A stretch of DNA of 51,878 nt from an uncultured bacterium (lineage in GTDB: Bacteria; Patescibacteriota; Minisyncoccia; Phycocordibacterales; CAIZLB01), in NCBI GenBank assembly GCA_903848795.1, contig CAINHC010000037.1, positions 1 through 51,878 of the forward strand, given 5' to 3'. The notes under the pieces were generated by a model. It was not told the DNA's origin, searched no databases, and saw nothing but the letters and a program-made list of their open reading frames with translations. Shown here piece after piece: positions 25,878 to 33,244 of this stretch. The translations under genes and the position numbers were made by a program. Every line of letters begins with the position of its first letter. Within the stretch, counting starts at the first letter, position 1.

Positions 25878-27074
25878 TTATTTCTCCTTTATACCCAAAA
25901 TGCTCAACATAAATGATCCCATTATGGTTTGTATTCCAACAACAGCCAAAGTGAGGGCGACGATCATATTTTTTGTTTGATCTAATCCTCCCAAACCACT
26001 TCCTATCCATTGTGCAAAAATTGTCACAAATACCACAATTGAAGCTACTGCAATTACACTACCGAGCGCGATGGCTTTTTCTAGTGTCAAAAAATTGAAT
26101 AACTTTTCAATAACCTTGTCGGTATCGCCGAGGTGTGTGACAGCATAAATTCTAGAAAATCCAGTGAAGAAAATTAATTCATATCCCAATATAATACAAA
26201 GCGAGGATAAAAACATTGGATGAAAATATAATGTAATTCCAAATATCGAAAAGTTTCCAATAAAAAGTATCAGCATTGAAATTATTCCAAATAAAAACAA
26301 AAGTAATCCTGGAATCAAAAATATTACAACAGGGGAGTATAATAGTATAAATCGGAGGTGGCGCCATCCATCGGAAAATGTTTCTAATTTTGATTCGCCG
26401 ATTCGTAGTCGGTATTTAATCGGAATTTCTACAATTTTCAGATTCGCCTTCGCTGCCTTTATTATCATTTCTGATGCAAATTCCATTCCTAAAGTATAGA
26501 GTGTTAGTCTTGAATATGCCTCTTTTGAAATTGCTCTTGCTCCGCAGTGAATATCGTGGATTTTGATTTTGAAAAATAATCTAACGAGAGTTGAGAGGAT
26601 TGGATTGCCAATCCATCGGTGTGAGAAAGTCATCGAATTTGACTCCATCATCCCGCTGAATCTATTGCCGACGACCATATCGTTTCCTTGTTCTAATTTT
26701 TTAATAAATTTTGGAATATCATCAAAGTCATATGTGTTGTCGGCGTCCGCCATGAAGATGTATTTTCCGTTTGCTTTAGCAAGTCCGTGCAGGTACGCGG
26801 ATCCATATCCCTTAATGTGCTCTTTTTCTAGGATGATGTTGGGAAATTTTATAGATAGATTTTGTACTATTTCAACTGATGAGTCTGTTGAACCGTTATC
26901 TACAACAATTATTTCTATATCCAAATCTGAATCCTTCGCTGTTTTGTTGATAGACTCTATACAAACAGATATACCTTTCTCCTCATTGAGGCATGGTAAA
27001 ATAACGCTGATATATGGTTTTTTAATGTTGCTATTGGTGTAGGCTGCACTTCGATCATCTTCGCTATTTTTCAC
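25878..27074 (-). CDS. Family 2 glycosyltransferase, dolichyl/polyprenyl-phosphate sugar synthase type
   Basis: 398 aa. ISVILPCLNEEKGISVCI, VVDNGSTDSSVEIV and FMADADNTYDFDDIPKF are the GT2 core of DPM1-like enzymes. FKIKIHDIHCGARAISKEAY and IPIKYRLRIGESKLETFSDGWRHLRFILLYSP are typical of the group. The C-terminal ~170 residues carry about four membrane helices. It likely charges a polyprenyl phosphate with a sugar. The start is a GTG 6 bp after a TAAAAT box, probably leaderless. Confidence 0.9.
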   Translation of the reverse strand: MKNSEDDRSAAYTNSNIKKPYISVILPCLNEEKGISVCIESINKTAKDSDLDIEIIVVDNGSTDSSVEIVQNLSIKFPNIILEKEHIKGYGSAYLHGLAKANGKYIFMADADNTYDFDDIPKFIKKLEQGNDMVVGNRFSGMMESNSMTFSHRWIGNPILSTLVRLFFKIKIHDIHCGARAISKEAYSRLTLYTLGMEFASEMIIKAAKANLKIVEIPIKYRLRIGESKLETFSDGWRHLRFILLYSPVVIFLIPGLLLFLFGIISMLILFIGNFSIFGITLYFHPMFLSSLCIILGYELIFFTGFSRIYAVTHLGDTDKVIEKLFNFLTLEKAIALGSVIAVASIVVFVTIFAQWIGSGLGGLDQTKNMIVALTLAVVGIQTIMGSFMLSILGIKEK

Positions 27075-27080
27075 CCCTTG

Positions 27081-27108
27081 ATTTTACCACACCCCCACCC
27101 AATATCAA
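27081..27108 (-). promoter_or_regulatory. Promoter of the GT2/GT4 pair
   Basis: Minus-strand TTGATA, 16 bp, TAAAAT, ending 6 bp before the GTG at 27074. It defines a leaderless GTG start. Confidence 0.65.
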
Positions 27109-27144
27109 TTAATATGTATGGTTTTGTATGGATTCTTTGTCTGA

Positions 27145-27254
27145 CGTCAACCAAAAACATACCCCTCTGGGAACATTTCGAGTTGCAACGAGAATAGCCA
27201 ATTTTTCAGCAGAAAAATGGCGTGTTTCCAGAGGGGTGTGTTTTTGGTTGAACG
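27145..27254. repeat. Long imperfect palindrome (27-30 bp arms) with internal hairpins
   Basis: Arms at 27148-27174 and 27224-27250 are complementary over 27 positions, with two G-U type changes and no true mismatch. Inside are a GTTGCAAC palindrome and a hairpin with an AGCA loop (27197-27221). It sits between the divergent GT2 gene and rplY and ends just before the rplY promoter. It could be a MITE/REP-like element or a cruciform. It has no T tail, so a terminator is less likely. Confidence 0.7.
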
Positions 27255-27257
27255 GTG

Positions 27258-27285
27258 TTGCAAATTCGCCAAAAATATATATAAT
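27258..27285 (+). promoter_or_regulatory. Promoter of rplY
   Basis: TTGCAA, 16 bp, TATAAT, then 9 bp to the ATG at 27295. The transcript would begin about 2 nt before the ATG. Confidence 0.65.
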
Positions 27286-27294
27286 AGCTCCACT

Positions 27295-27921
27295 ATGTTA
27301 AAGCTTATTACAGAAAAGCGTGAAGGCGGTAAAACTGTGGCGGATGCTAAAATCCCTGCAGTATTTTATGGTCCAAAGGCAGAATCAACACCAATCTGGG
27401 TTAATGAGATTGAATTATTAAAGGTTTGGAAGGAGGCTGGAGAGTCAACAGTTGTTACTCTTTCTTATGAGGGGGTAGAGCATGATACTCTTATTCATGA
27501 AATAGATAGAGAGCCTGTTAGAGGTAAGGTTAGACATGTTGACTTCTATGTACTTGAAAAAGGCAAGAAGGTTGAAATTGCTATTCCTCTTGAATTCGTC
27601 GGTGTATCTGAGGCTGTTAAGACTTTGGGAGGTAACCTTGTTAAGGTTCTTTACGAAGTTGAGATCGAGGCAATGCCTAAGGATCTTCCTCACAATATTG
27701 AGGTAGACATCTCCGCGCTTGTTGACTTCGATTCACAAATTCACGCAGGGGACATCAAACTTCCAGCAGGAGTCACTCTTAAGACTGATGCGGATGAAGT
27801 GATCGCACTTGTTGCAGAAGCTAAGGAGGAGACAGAAGAGGCACCAACAGAAATCGACATGTCTGCGATTGAAGTAACAGACAAGAAGGGAAAGAAGGAT
27901 GATGAGGCTGACGCTGAATAA
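27295..27921 (+). CDS. rplY: 50S ribosomal protein L25, long (CTC/TL5) form
   Basis: Binds 5S rRNA in the large subunit. KLITEKREGGKTVADAKIPAVFYGPKAESTPI is the L25 N-terminal domain, and LIHEIDREPVRGKVRHVDFYVLEKGKKVEIAIPLEFVG leads into the C-terminal TL5 beta domain. The tail is acidic and Lys-rich. The track start at 27217 is rejected because it lies inside the palindrome and upstream of the promoter. ATG 27295 gives the normal N-terminus and about 209 aa. Confidence 0.93.
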   Translation: MLKLITEKREGGKTVADAKIPAVFYGPKAESTPIWVNEIELLKVWKEAGESTVVTLSYEGVEHDTLIHEIDREPVRGKVRHVDFYVLEKGKKVEIAIPLEFVGVSEAVKTLGGNLVKVLYEVEIEAMPKDLPHNIEVDISALVDFDSQIHAGDIKLPAGVTLKTDADEVIALVAEAKEETEEAPTEIDMSAIEVTDKKGKKDDEADAE

Positions 27922-27986
27922 TCTAATTGTTATTTCGGTGGTGAAGAAATAATCTGTAATAATTCTCGCACAATACTCAAATATAA

Positions 27987-28015
27987 AATAACTCGCTCAA
28001 AGGCGGGTTATTTTT
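27987..28015 (+). terminator. Intrinsic terminator after rplY
   Basis: AATAACTCGC-TCAAAG-GCGGGTTATT is a 10-bp stem, followed by a short T run. Confidence 0.8.
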
Positions 28016-28098
28016 GTGGTGGGGTTATTAATTTCATGGACAAAATAGCTCATAATGGTATCTTTTGCGCCATTATATACAATATATTGTTGAAAAGC

Positions 28099-28127
28099 TT
28101 GCAATAAGCATAGAAATAGGATATTAT
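28099..28127 (+). promoter_or_regulatory. Promoter of the defence-like operon
   Basis: TTGCAA, 17 bp, TATTAT. The -10 ends only 4 bp before the ATG at 28132, so the ATG at 28156 is the better start. Confidence 0.6.
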
Positions 28128-28155
28128 TCTGATGTTATTAGTAACACATAAAAAC

Positions 28156-29364
28156 ATGTTGCATTCAATATCTTGTAAAAACTTCTACTCTTTTGGCGAT
28201 TTAAACACCTTAAGTTTTTTAGTAAATGACAATGCTCCACAAAATAATGGCTATTTTACTACGCCATCAGGAACTCGTCTTTCAAAAGTTGAGACTGTAA
28301 TAGGTGGAAATGCCTCTGGAAAGACTAATTTGTTAAAAACCCTTCCTTTCCTGAAGTGGTTCATCATTGATTCTTTTAATCTAGATCCACAGTCTCTAAT
28401 CAACTTCCGTCCATTTATGTTTGGTGAATATAAAAATAAACCAGCAGAACTTTCTGTTATCTTTGAAGTTGAAACAGGTGTCTATACGTATAGTTTTATT
28501 CTTGATCAAACAAAGATTATTTCAGAAGAACTTAAATTAGTCAGTATGGCAAAAGAAAAGAAATCTAGTAAAAAGATTTTTTTACGAACATGGAATAGTA
28601 TAACCAAGTCCTATGATTTTGAGGGTGATAATTTTAATCTCCCTAAAGGGTTTGAAAATTTAATACGTCCAAATGCAAGTATTATAGGTGTTGCTATGCG
28701 TCTAAATCACAAGGAAAGTCAGGAAATTGTTAATTTCTGGCGTTCTGTAGAAACAAATGTTAGTGAAGCTGGGTGGATTGGAGATAATATGTTTATTAAT
28801 CGGGGTCAACAATTAGCAGAAGTCCTAGACTTTTTTAGTGAAAAGGAGTCTTTGAAAAAAGACGCTGAAAAATTACTTGCGCGTTTTGATTTGGGTCTAA
28901 ATTCCTTTGAAATCAAGAAAGAAAAACAAGACGGCGGAATTTCAATGATGGTTAATGTCTCGCACTCGTTTGGTAATCAAAAAGAGGTGTTACCAATTCA
29001 ATATGAATCTTCTGGTACTAAGCAATTATTTATACTTTTGAAACATATTTTGCAGGCAATTAGTAATGGTGGGGTTGTAGTACTTGATGAATTTGACGTT
29101 AACCTACACCCAGAGATGATGATAGCTTTGTTTGATTTATTTATTGATCCAAATATAAATGAAAAAAATGCTCAGCTTCTTTTTAGTACACACAATCATT
29201 ATATTTTAAGTAAGCTGGATAAATATCAGATAACTCTTATTGAAAAGAACGAGAAGGGAATGAGTGAATCTTGGCGTCTTGATGAAATGGCTGGTGTACG
29301 AGCTGATGACAATTATTATACAAAGTATATTGCAGGTGCTTATGGAGCATTTCCTAAAATGTAA
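28156..29364 (+). CDS. AAA family ATPase, RloA/AbiL-like (ABC-type ATPase fold)
   Basis: N-terminus MLHSISCKNFYSFGDLNTLSF is typical of OLD/SMC-like defence ATPases. ETVIGGNASGKTNLLKTLPF is Walker A (GxxxSGKT), SSGTKQLFILLKHIL is the ABC signature region, and GVVVLDEFDVNLHPEM is Walker B, with STHNHYILSK the switch. The ATG at 28156 is chosen from the promoter position and family N-terminus. The next gene is RloB-like. Such pairs are known as RloAB or AbiL-type abortive infection modules. Confidence 0.88.
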   Translation: MLHSISCKNFYSFGDLNTLSFLVNDNAPQNNGYFTTPSGTRLSKVETVIGGNASGKTNLLKTLPFLKWFIIDSFNLDPQSLINFRPFMFGEYKNKPAELSVIFEVETGVYTYSFILDQTKIISEELKLVSMAKEKKSSKKIFLRTWNSITKSYDFEGDNFNLPKGFENLIRPNASIIGVAMRLNHKESQEIVNFWRSVETNVSEAGWIGDNMFINRGQQLAEVLDFFSEKESLKKDAEKLLARFDLGLNSFEIKKEKQDGGISMMVNVSHSFGNQKEVLPIQYESSGTKQLFILLKHILQAISNGGVVVLDEFDVNLHPEMMIALFDLFIDPNINEKNAQLLFSTHNHYILSKLDKYQITLIEKNEKGMSESWRLDEMAGVRADDNYYTKYIAGAYGAFPKM

Positions 29365-29370
29365 AAATTA

Positions 29371-29913
29371 ATGTCTAGAACTAATCCGTTTAAAAAGAAA
29401 AGACGTGTGGCAAATAGAACCTTACTGGTGTATGGTGAAGGAATGTGTGAAGAAATGTTTCTAAGACACATCAAGAGTTTATATTCGTACGATACAAATA
29501 TTGCTGTTACAATCAGAAAAGGTAAAGGAGGTACGGCGGTTGATGTAATAATTGATGCAGACAAAGTTCCTGGCGATTTTGAAAAGAAAGTTGTTGTTTT
29601 GGATAATGATAAAACGTCAGAAGAAATGCAAAAAGCCAGAAAAGAGGCTAAAAATAGGGGGATGATTTTGATTGAAAATACTCCTTGTGTTGAGGCTTTG
29701 TTGCTTTCTGTTTTGGAATCTGGTATTGAATTTTCAGCAAAGACGTCTGTTTGGTGTAAAAAGGAATTTGAATCAAAATATATTGATAAGAAAAAACGTG
29801 GAGATAAAGAAGAATACGACAAATATTTTTCAAAAAAAGTACTTGATTTTAGGCGCTTAAATATTAAAGAACTTAATGCTATTATCCTTCTAATGGAGGG
29901 TAAGTTTAAATAG
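29371..29913 (+). CDS. RloB-like protein
   Basis: 180 aa. RVANRTLLVYGEGMCEEMFLRHIKSLY resembles the RloB N-terminus, where an acidic strand (EG..TE/EE) is conserved. VVVLDNDKTSEEMQKAR supplies the acidic D-x-D of a Toprim-like site, and LIENTPCVEALLLSVLE is the conserved late motif (normally NPCFE..LL). It follows the ATPase by 6 bp. RloB proteins pair with RloA ATPases in phage defence and restriction loci. Activity is inferred. Confidence 0.85.
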   Translation: MSRTNPFKKKRRVANRTLLVYGEGMCEEMFLRHIKSLYSYDTNIAVTIRKGKGGTAVDVIIDADKVPGDFEKKVVVLDNDKTSEEMQKARKEAKNRGMILIENTPCVEALLLSVLESGIEFSAKTSVWCKKEFESKYIDKKKRGDKEEYDKYFSKKVLDFRRLNIKELNAIILLMEGKFK

Positions 29914-29938
29914 GGCAGAAGGTGGGTCTGTATAAATA

Positions 29939-31528
29939 ATGATCAAATTTGAAAATAATGGTAAAACTACAAAAATGACAAAAGATGAATTCAAAAAAGA
30001 AATAAAGGAATTGTTTGATATCCTAAAGACAGGAGAAAAAGAAGATTTTAAACTTGCAAAAAAGCAAATAGAAAAGTTGTATCATAATAATAGGGCATAT
30101 TCTAAAGATAATGAAGATGTTATTTTTGAAGTAGTTAATGATTTTGAAAATATAAAAGATATTCTGCATAAGTTAGCTGTACTTTCTGGCTTAAAATTGC
30201 CTGTTTTGTATGTAAGGTCTAAAAACTTTACAGAAATTTACAAATTCATTTTAGGGAACCTAGAAAACTCAGACGGTCACATAAGGGAAGCCTCAAGAAA
30301 TCTTGGATCCTGGTTTAGATTCGAGTATAGAAATGATAAAAAAAGATTTGAAGACTTCATTGATAACATTGAAATATTAATGAAAAAATATGAACCAGAT
30401 CTGGATCATAAACCTTTTTATCTGGGTGATATGAAGCCTTCAGTATATAAAACATTAGTCTTGTTTTGGCACGATATGGCAAGCGGAACATCTAAATATT
30501 ATGACAACAGGGAGGAATTGATGGATATAACAAGCAACGAGAGAATTCCTTTTTTGGGTAAAGATAATGACGGAATGATGGGTGAAGAAGGATGGGAGGA
30601 AGAGGAAGTAGATTATCAGGATGTATTTGATTCTATTTGGTCTGGCAAAAAAGAAGGTAATCCTCTGGATGCTAATGTTTGGCTTAAAAGTCTTGAGGAA
30701 ATGTCTCAAAAAAGACTAGAAAACCAGATTAAAAGCTTGGGATTTAATGATAAGGAATCTGTAGACATGTTTGCTAATCTTTGCATATTTGGAGAGGATG
30801 CACACCCAAAAATAATTGAAGACTTGTATTTAAGTGGAAAAATTGAACAAGATATTACAGGTCTTTCCAAAATAAATAATTTTATGAGAGCGATATATTT
30901 ATTTAATAATCATAGGGTCCTAAAAAATAAGCATGGGAATATTTCACATTTACTGGTGGAAGCCTTAATTGAAAAGGAATGTATAGGTTCTGTCCAACCT
31001 AGAGATTTAGTTTCTTTTGTGAAATTAATTTGTCAAAGCCATGAGGAAGTGGATAATTTTATTGATTGGAATGAGAATAAAAATAAGGAAAGGTTTGAAT
31101 GGAGGATTAATTTTTCAAAAGAACATTCCATGTCAGCAGATAGCCATTTGGAATATTTAAAAGAAATTAAGGAAAGAGAGGAGGAGGACAAGGTGATCAG
31201 CTTCTTTGGAAGATCTGTTGCACATCACGCTCTTGACTGGCATATACAAAGTAACCCTGTTGGATTTAATAGAACGGCTGATCCTAAAAAAGTAGTGGCA
31301 TGTGTTTTAAAGATGGTAAAAGATTACAATATTATGGAGACAAAGGGGGAAATATGTCTAAATTATGATAATAAAGATTTGTCCAACTTTGGTGGATGGA
31401 AGGGTGCAAACAGTTTTCCTGGAAGTGAACATAGAGTGACACATCCCATATTGGAAAGAGTTGGAGATCCATCTCTTCTTTTGATTGACCCAAGCAAGCT
31501 TGGTAAGGAGAGATTTATGTGGATGTAG
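29939..31528 (+). CDS. Uncharacterised 529-aa protein in the defence cluster
   Basis: Not recognised. The protein is hydrophilic and rich in Lys, Glu and Asn. The first ~200 residues are alpha-helical with repeat-like spacing (possible HEAT-like solenoid). A central acidic stretch (MMGEEGWEEEEVDYQDVFD) follows, and a C-terminal part with YLKEIKEREEEDKVISFFGRS and GSEHRVTHPILERVGDPSLLLID. No signal peptide or membrane helix. A weak GAAGGTGG Shine-Dalgarno-like element lies about 15 bp upstream. It is in line with RloAB. Confidence 0.75.
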   Translation: MIKFENNGKTTKMTKDEFKKEIKELFDILKTGEKEDFKLAKKQIEKLYHNNRAYSKDNEDVIFEVVNDFENIKDILHKLAVLSGLKLPVLYVRSKNFTEIYKFILGNLENSDGHIREASRNLGSWFRFEYRNDKKRFEDFIDNIEILMKKYEPDLDHKPFYLGDMKPSVYKTLVLFWHDMASGTSKYYDNREELMDITSNERIPFLGKDNDGMMGEEGWEEEEVDYQDVFDSIWSGKKEGNPLDANVWLKSLEEMSQKRLENQIKSLGFNDKESVDMFANLCIFGEDAHPKIIEDLYLSGKIEQDITGLSKINNFMRAIYLFNNHRVLKNKHGNISHLLVEALIEKECIGSVQPRDLVSFVKLICQSHEEVDNFIDWNENKNKERFEWRINFSKEHSMSADSHLEYLKEIKEREEEDKVISFFGRSVAHHALDWHIQSNPVGFNRTADPKKVVACVLKMVKDYNIMETKGEICLNYDNKDLSNFGGWKGANSFPGSEHRVTHPILERVGDPSLLLIDPSKLGKERFMWM

Positions 31529-31572
31529 GGATTGTTGTAACATTGGATGGAACGTACAAGCTGGAACGTACG

Positions 31573-31602
31573 TTGGAGAGCTTTTTGTAAATATGCTATG
31601 AT
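31573..31602 (+). promoter_or_regulatory. Promoter with overlapping direct repeats
   Basis: TTGGAG, 18 bp, TATGAT, 10 bp before the ATG at 31613. Two copies of TGGAACGTAC (31548-31557 and 31562-31571) lie directly upstream of the -35 and could be an operator. Confidence 0.45.
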
Positions 31603-31612
31603 GCTTATTATA

Positions 31613-31879
31613 ATGAAACCATCAACAAGAGAAAAGCTAATAAATTGGGCTAATGGTAATAACTGGTCAGCAAGTCATCCTTTGGATATGGAGAGGTTTT
31701 GGAAGTTTGTCATAGAGGCTTATACTAACGGAGATTCTCAAATATCAGAAGATGAGTTTTACGGTTCATTGTCATCTTTCTATGATGATGAAGATGTTTT
31801 AACTGATTATTATATAAAGTATGAAAATGGCATTGAATTATTAGATTGTTATAATAAGGAAAAAGATGGATTCCAATAA
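31613..31879 (+). CDS. Small acidic uncharacterised protein
   Basis: About 88 aa starting MKPSTREKLINWANGN. Asp, Glu and Tyr rich (FYDDEDVLTDYYIKYENG) with no membrane segment. The start at 31613 is set by the promoter; the track start at 31547 is upstream of it. It overlaps the following DUF3800 gene by 14 bp, suggesting coupling. Function not recognised. A small acidic partner of the DUF3800 protein is possible. Confidence 0.65.
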   Translation: MKPSTREKLINWANGNNWSASHPLDMERFWKFVIEAYTNGDSQISEDEFYGSLSSFYDDEDVLTDYYIKYENGIELLDCYNKEKDGFQ

Positions 31880-32570
31880 GCCTCAAAAAATTAATATTTA
31901 TTGTGATGAAAGTAGTATAGACAACCCTAAGCATAATTTTATGGTTATAGGGGCTCTGTTTATAGATAGAAATCTAGCACCAGTAGTAAAAGAAAAAATA
32001 AAGGAAATAAGACAAAAATATAAGATAAATGGTGAATTAAAGTGGGTCAAAACATCTTCATTGACGATGGATTTTTATAGAGAGCTTTTTGAATATTTAT
32101 TTAGCTTTGAAACACAGAATGTAACATTTCGTTGCATTGCGATAGATAAAACAAAAATAAATTATGAAAGGTATCACGATAAAGATAAAGAAATTGCTTT
32201 TTATAAGTTTTATTATCAGTTGCTAAAGAGACGAATAAAAGAAGATGTTCAACAGTATCTTTTCTTGGATTTTAGACCTTCAAAAAACAAAAATAGCGTA
32301 CGGAGACTGGGGGAGTTTCTCGGTATTTTAACAAAAGGGATAAAGCATATACAAGCATATCCATCAGACCAAAATATCTTTATACAAATAGCGGACATCT
32401 TAACCGGAGCCGTAGCTTATTCATATAACTCTAAACTGGATAGTAAGGTCAAAAAGGAGCTAATAGATATTATTGCAAAATCAATAGGAAAAGATAGCTT
32501 AAAGTTTTGTTCACCTTTCTGGGAAGATAAATTCAATATTTTCTGTATAGACTTAACTAAAAGGAAATAA
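31866..32570 (+). CDS. DUF3800 domain protein (RNase H-like fold predicted)
   Basis: The N-terminus INIYCDESSIDNPKHNFMVIGALFI is diagnostic: the CDES acidic motif and a following hydrophobic strand. ELKWVKTSS is the second motif, LFLDFRPSKNK the third, and FIQIADILTGAVAYSY the conserved C-terminal acidic motif. The family is widespread near mobile elements and defence genes. An RNase H-like nuclease role has been suggested from the acidic residues. Confidence 0.88.
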   Translation: MDSNKPQKINIYCDESSIDNPKHNFMVIGALFIDRNLAPVVKEKIKEIRQKYKINGELKWVKTSSLTMDFYRELFEYLFSFETQNVTFRCIAIDKTKINYERYHDKDKEIAFYKFYYQLLKRRIKEDVQQYLFLDFRPSKNKNSVRRLGEFLGILTKGIKHIQAYPSDQNIFIQIADILTGAVAYSYNSKLDSKVKKELIDIIAKSIGKDSLKFCSPFWEDKFNIFCIDLTKRK

Positions 32571-32571
32571 A

Positions 32572-33009
32572 ATGTCTGAAAATGATAATCTAAAGATATT
32601 GATTCTCAATACAGAAGAAGAATATTTAAAGGAATTCTGTGAAGCATATCGTGCAGATTTTTGTACCCCAGATGGTTTTAATATTTGCTGTAAATATCTT
32701 GAGTCAACCGCAAAACATTTTTGTCGGGGTGGTAAAAATGGTCCTTTCCAGGTGACTAGAGCATACAGAATACTTTGGGCAAAATATATACTCATGCATC
32801 CAGAGGAGAGAGTCATTCTAAGGGATATTTGTACTGGAAACACCTTATTCTTTTTAATTAGAACTAAAACACCACACATCGTTGTTTGTAAGAAACTTGG
32901 TGATAAATGGAATTTGATATCATCTTTTGTTGTAGGTGGAGATAGAGCAAAAAAATACCTTAAAGGTCAGTACCCTTATGAATATTTTGATAAAAATAAA
33001 GACAAATAA
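32572..33009 (+). CDS. Uncharacterised 145-aa protein
   Basis: Not recognised. It begins 1 bp after the DUF3800 stop and has an AAGGA Shine-Dalgarno-like element upstream, so it is co-transcribed. The protein is Cys-rich in the N-terminal half (FCEAYRADFCTPDGFNICCKYLES), followed by RAYRILWAKYILMHPEERVILRD and TPHIVVCKKLGDKW. The latter resembles the barnase-EndoU-like layout of some small nucleases, but the resemblance is weak. Confidence 0.7.
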   Translation: MSENDNLKILILNTEEEYLKEFCEAYRADFCTPDGFNICCKYLESTAKHFCRGGKNGPFQVTRAYRILWAKYILMHPEERVILRDICTGNTLFFLIRTKTPHIVVCKKLGDKWNLISSFVVGGDRAKKYLKGQYPYEYFDKNKDK

Positions 33010-33038
33010 TTATACACACTTTTGTTACTAATAAAAAA

Positions 33039-33067
33039 TTCCATTTTAGCTAGTGGTATGCTACAAT
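33039..33067 (+). promoter_or_regulatory. Promoter upstream of the switch-like hairpin region
   Basis: TTCCAT, 17 bp, TACAAT. A transcript would start near 33074 and enter the hairpins at 33100-33168. Confidence 0.4.
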
Positions 33068-33073
33068 ATAAAT

Positions 33074-33180
33074 ACCTCCAAAAGGGGTTGAAATAGGGAG
33101 TATACCTTATGGTATATCTTGTAACCATACCTTTTCTGAAGAGCTGTTGAGGATATCAACAGCTCTTCCTCGTTTCTGGG
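33074..33180 (+). ncRNA. Possible structured RNA with two exclusive pairings and a 13-bp hairpin
   Basis: TATACC (33101-33106) can pair with GGTATA (33111-33116). The GGTAT (33111-33115) can instead pair with ATACC (33127-33131). Then comes a perfect 13-bp hairpin, GAAGAGCTGTTGA and its complement (33138-33168). The 235-bp gap holds no ORF. The next gene has its own promoter, so this may be a standalone RNA or an attenuator end. No T run follows the hairpin. Confidence 0.4.
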
Positions 33181-33206
33181 TATTATTTCTAAGCTAGGCC
33201 ATTAAT

Positions 33207-33235
33207 TTGGCGTTTTTGAATGAAGCGGTTATAAT
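33207..33235 (+). promoter_or_regulatory. Promoter of the lytic transglycosylase gene
   Basis: TTGGCG, 17 bp, TATAAT, then 9 bp to the ATG at 33245. Confidence 0.7.
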
Positions 33236-33244
33236 AGAATACAT

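Noticed and set aside
27217-27294. N-terminal extension of rplY in the ORF track
   Set aside because: It lies in the palindrome and overlaps the promoter. L25 begins at MLKLITEK.
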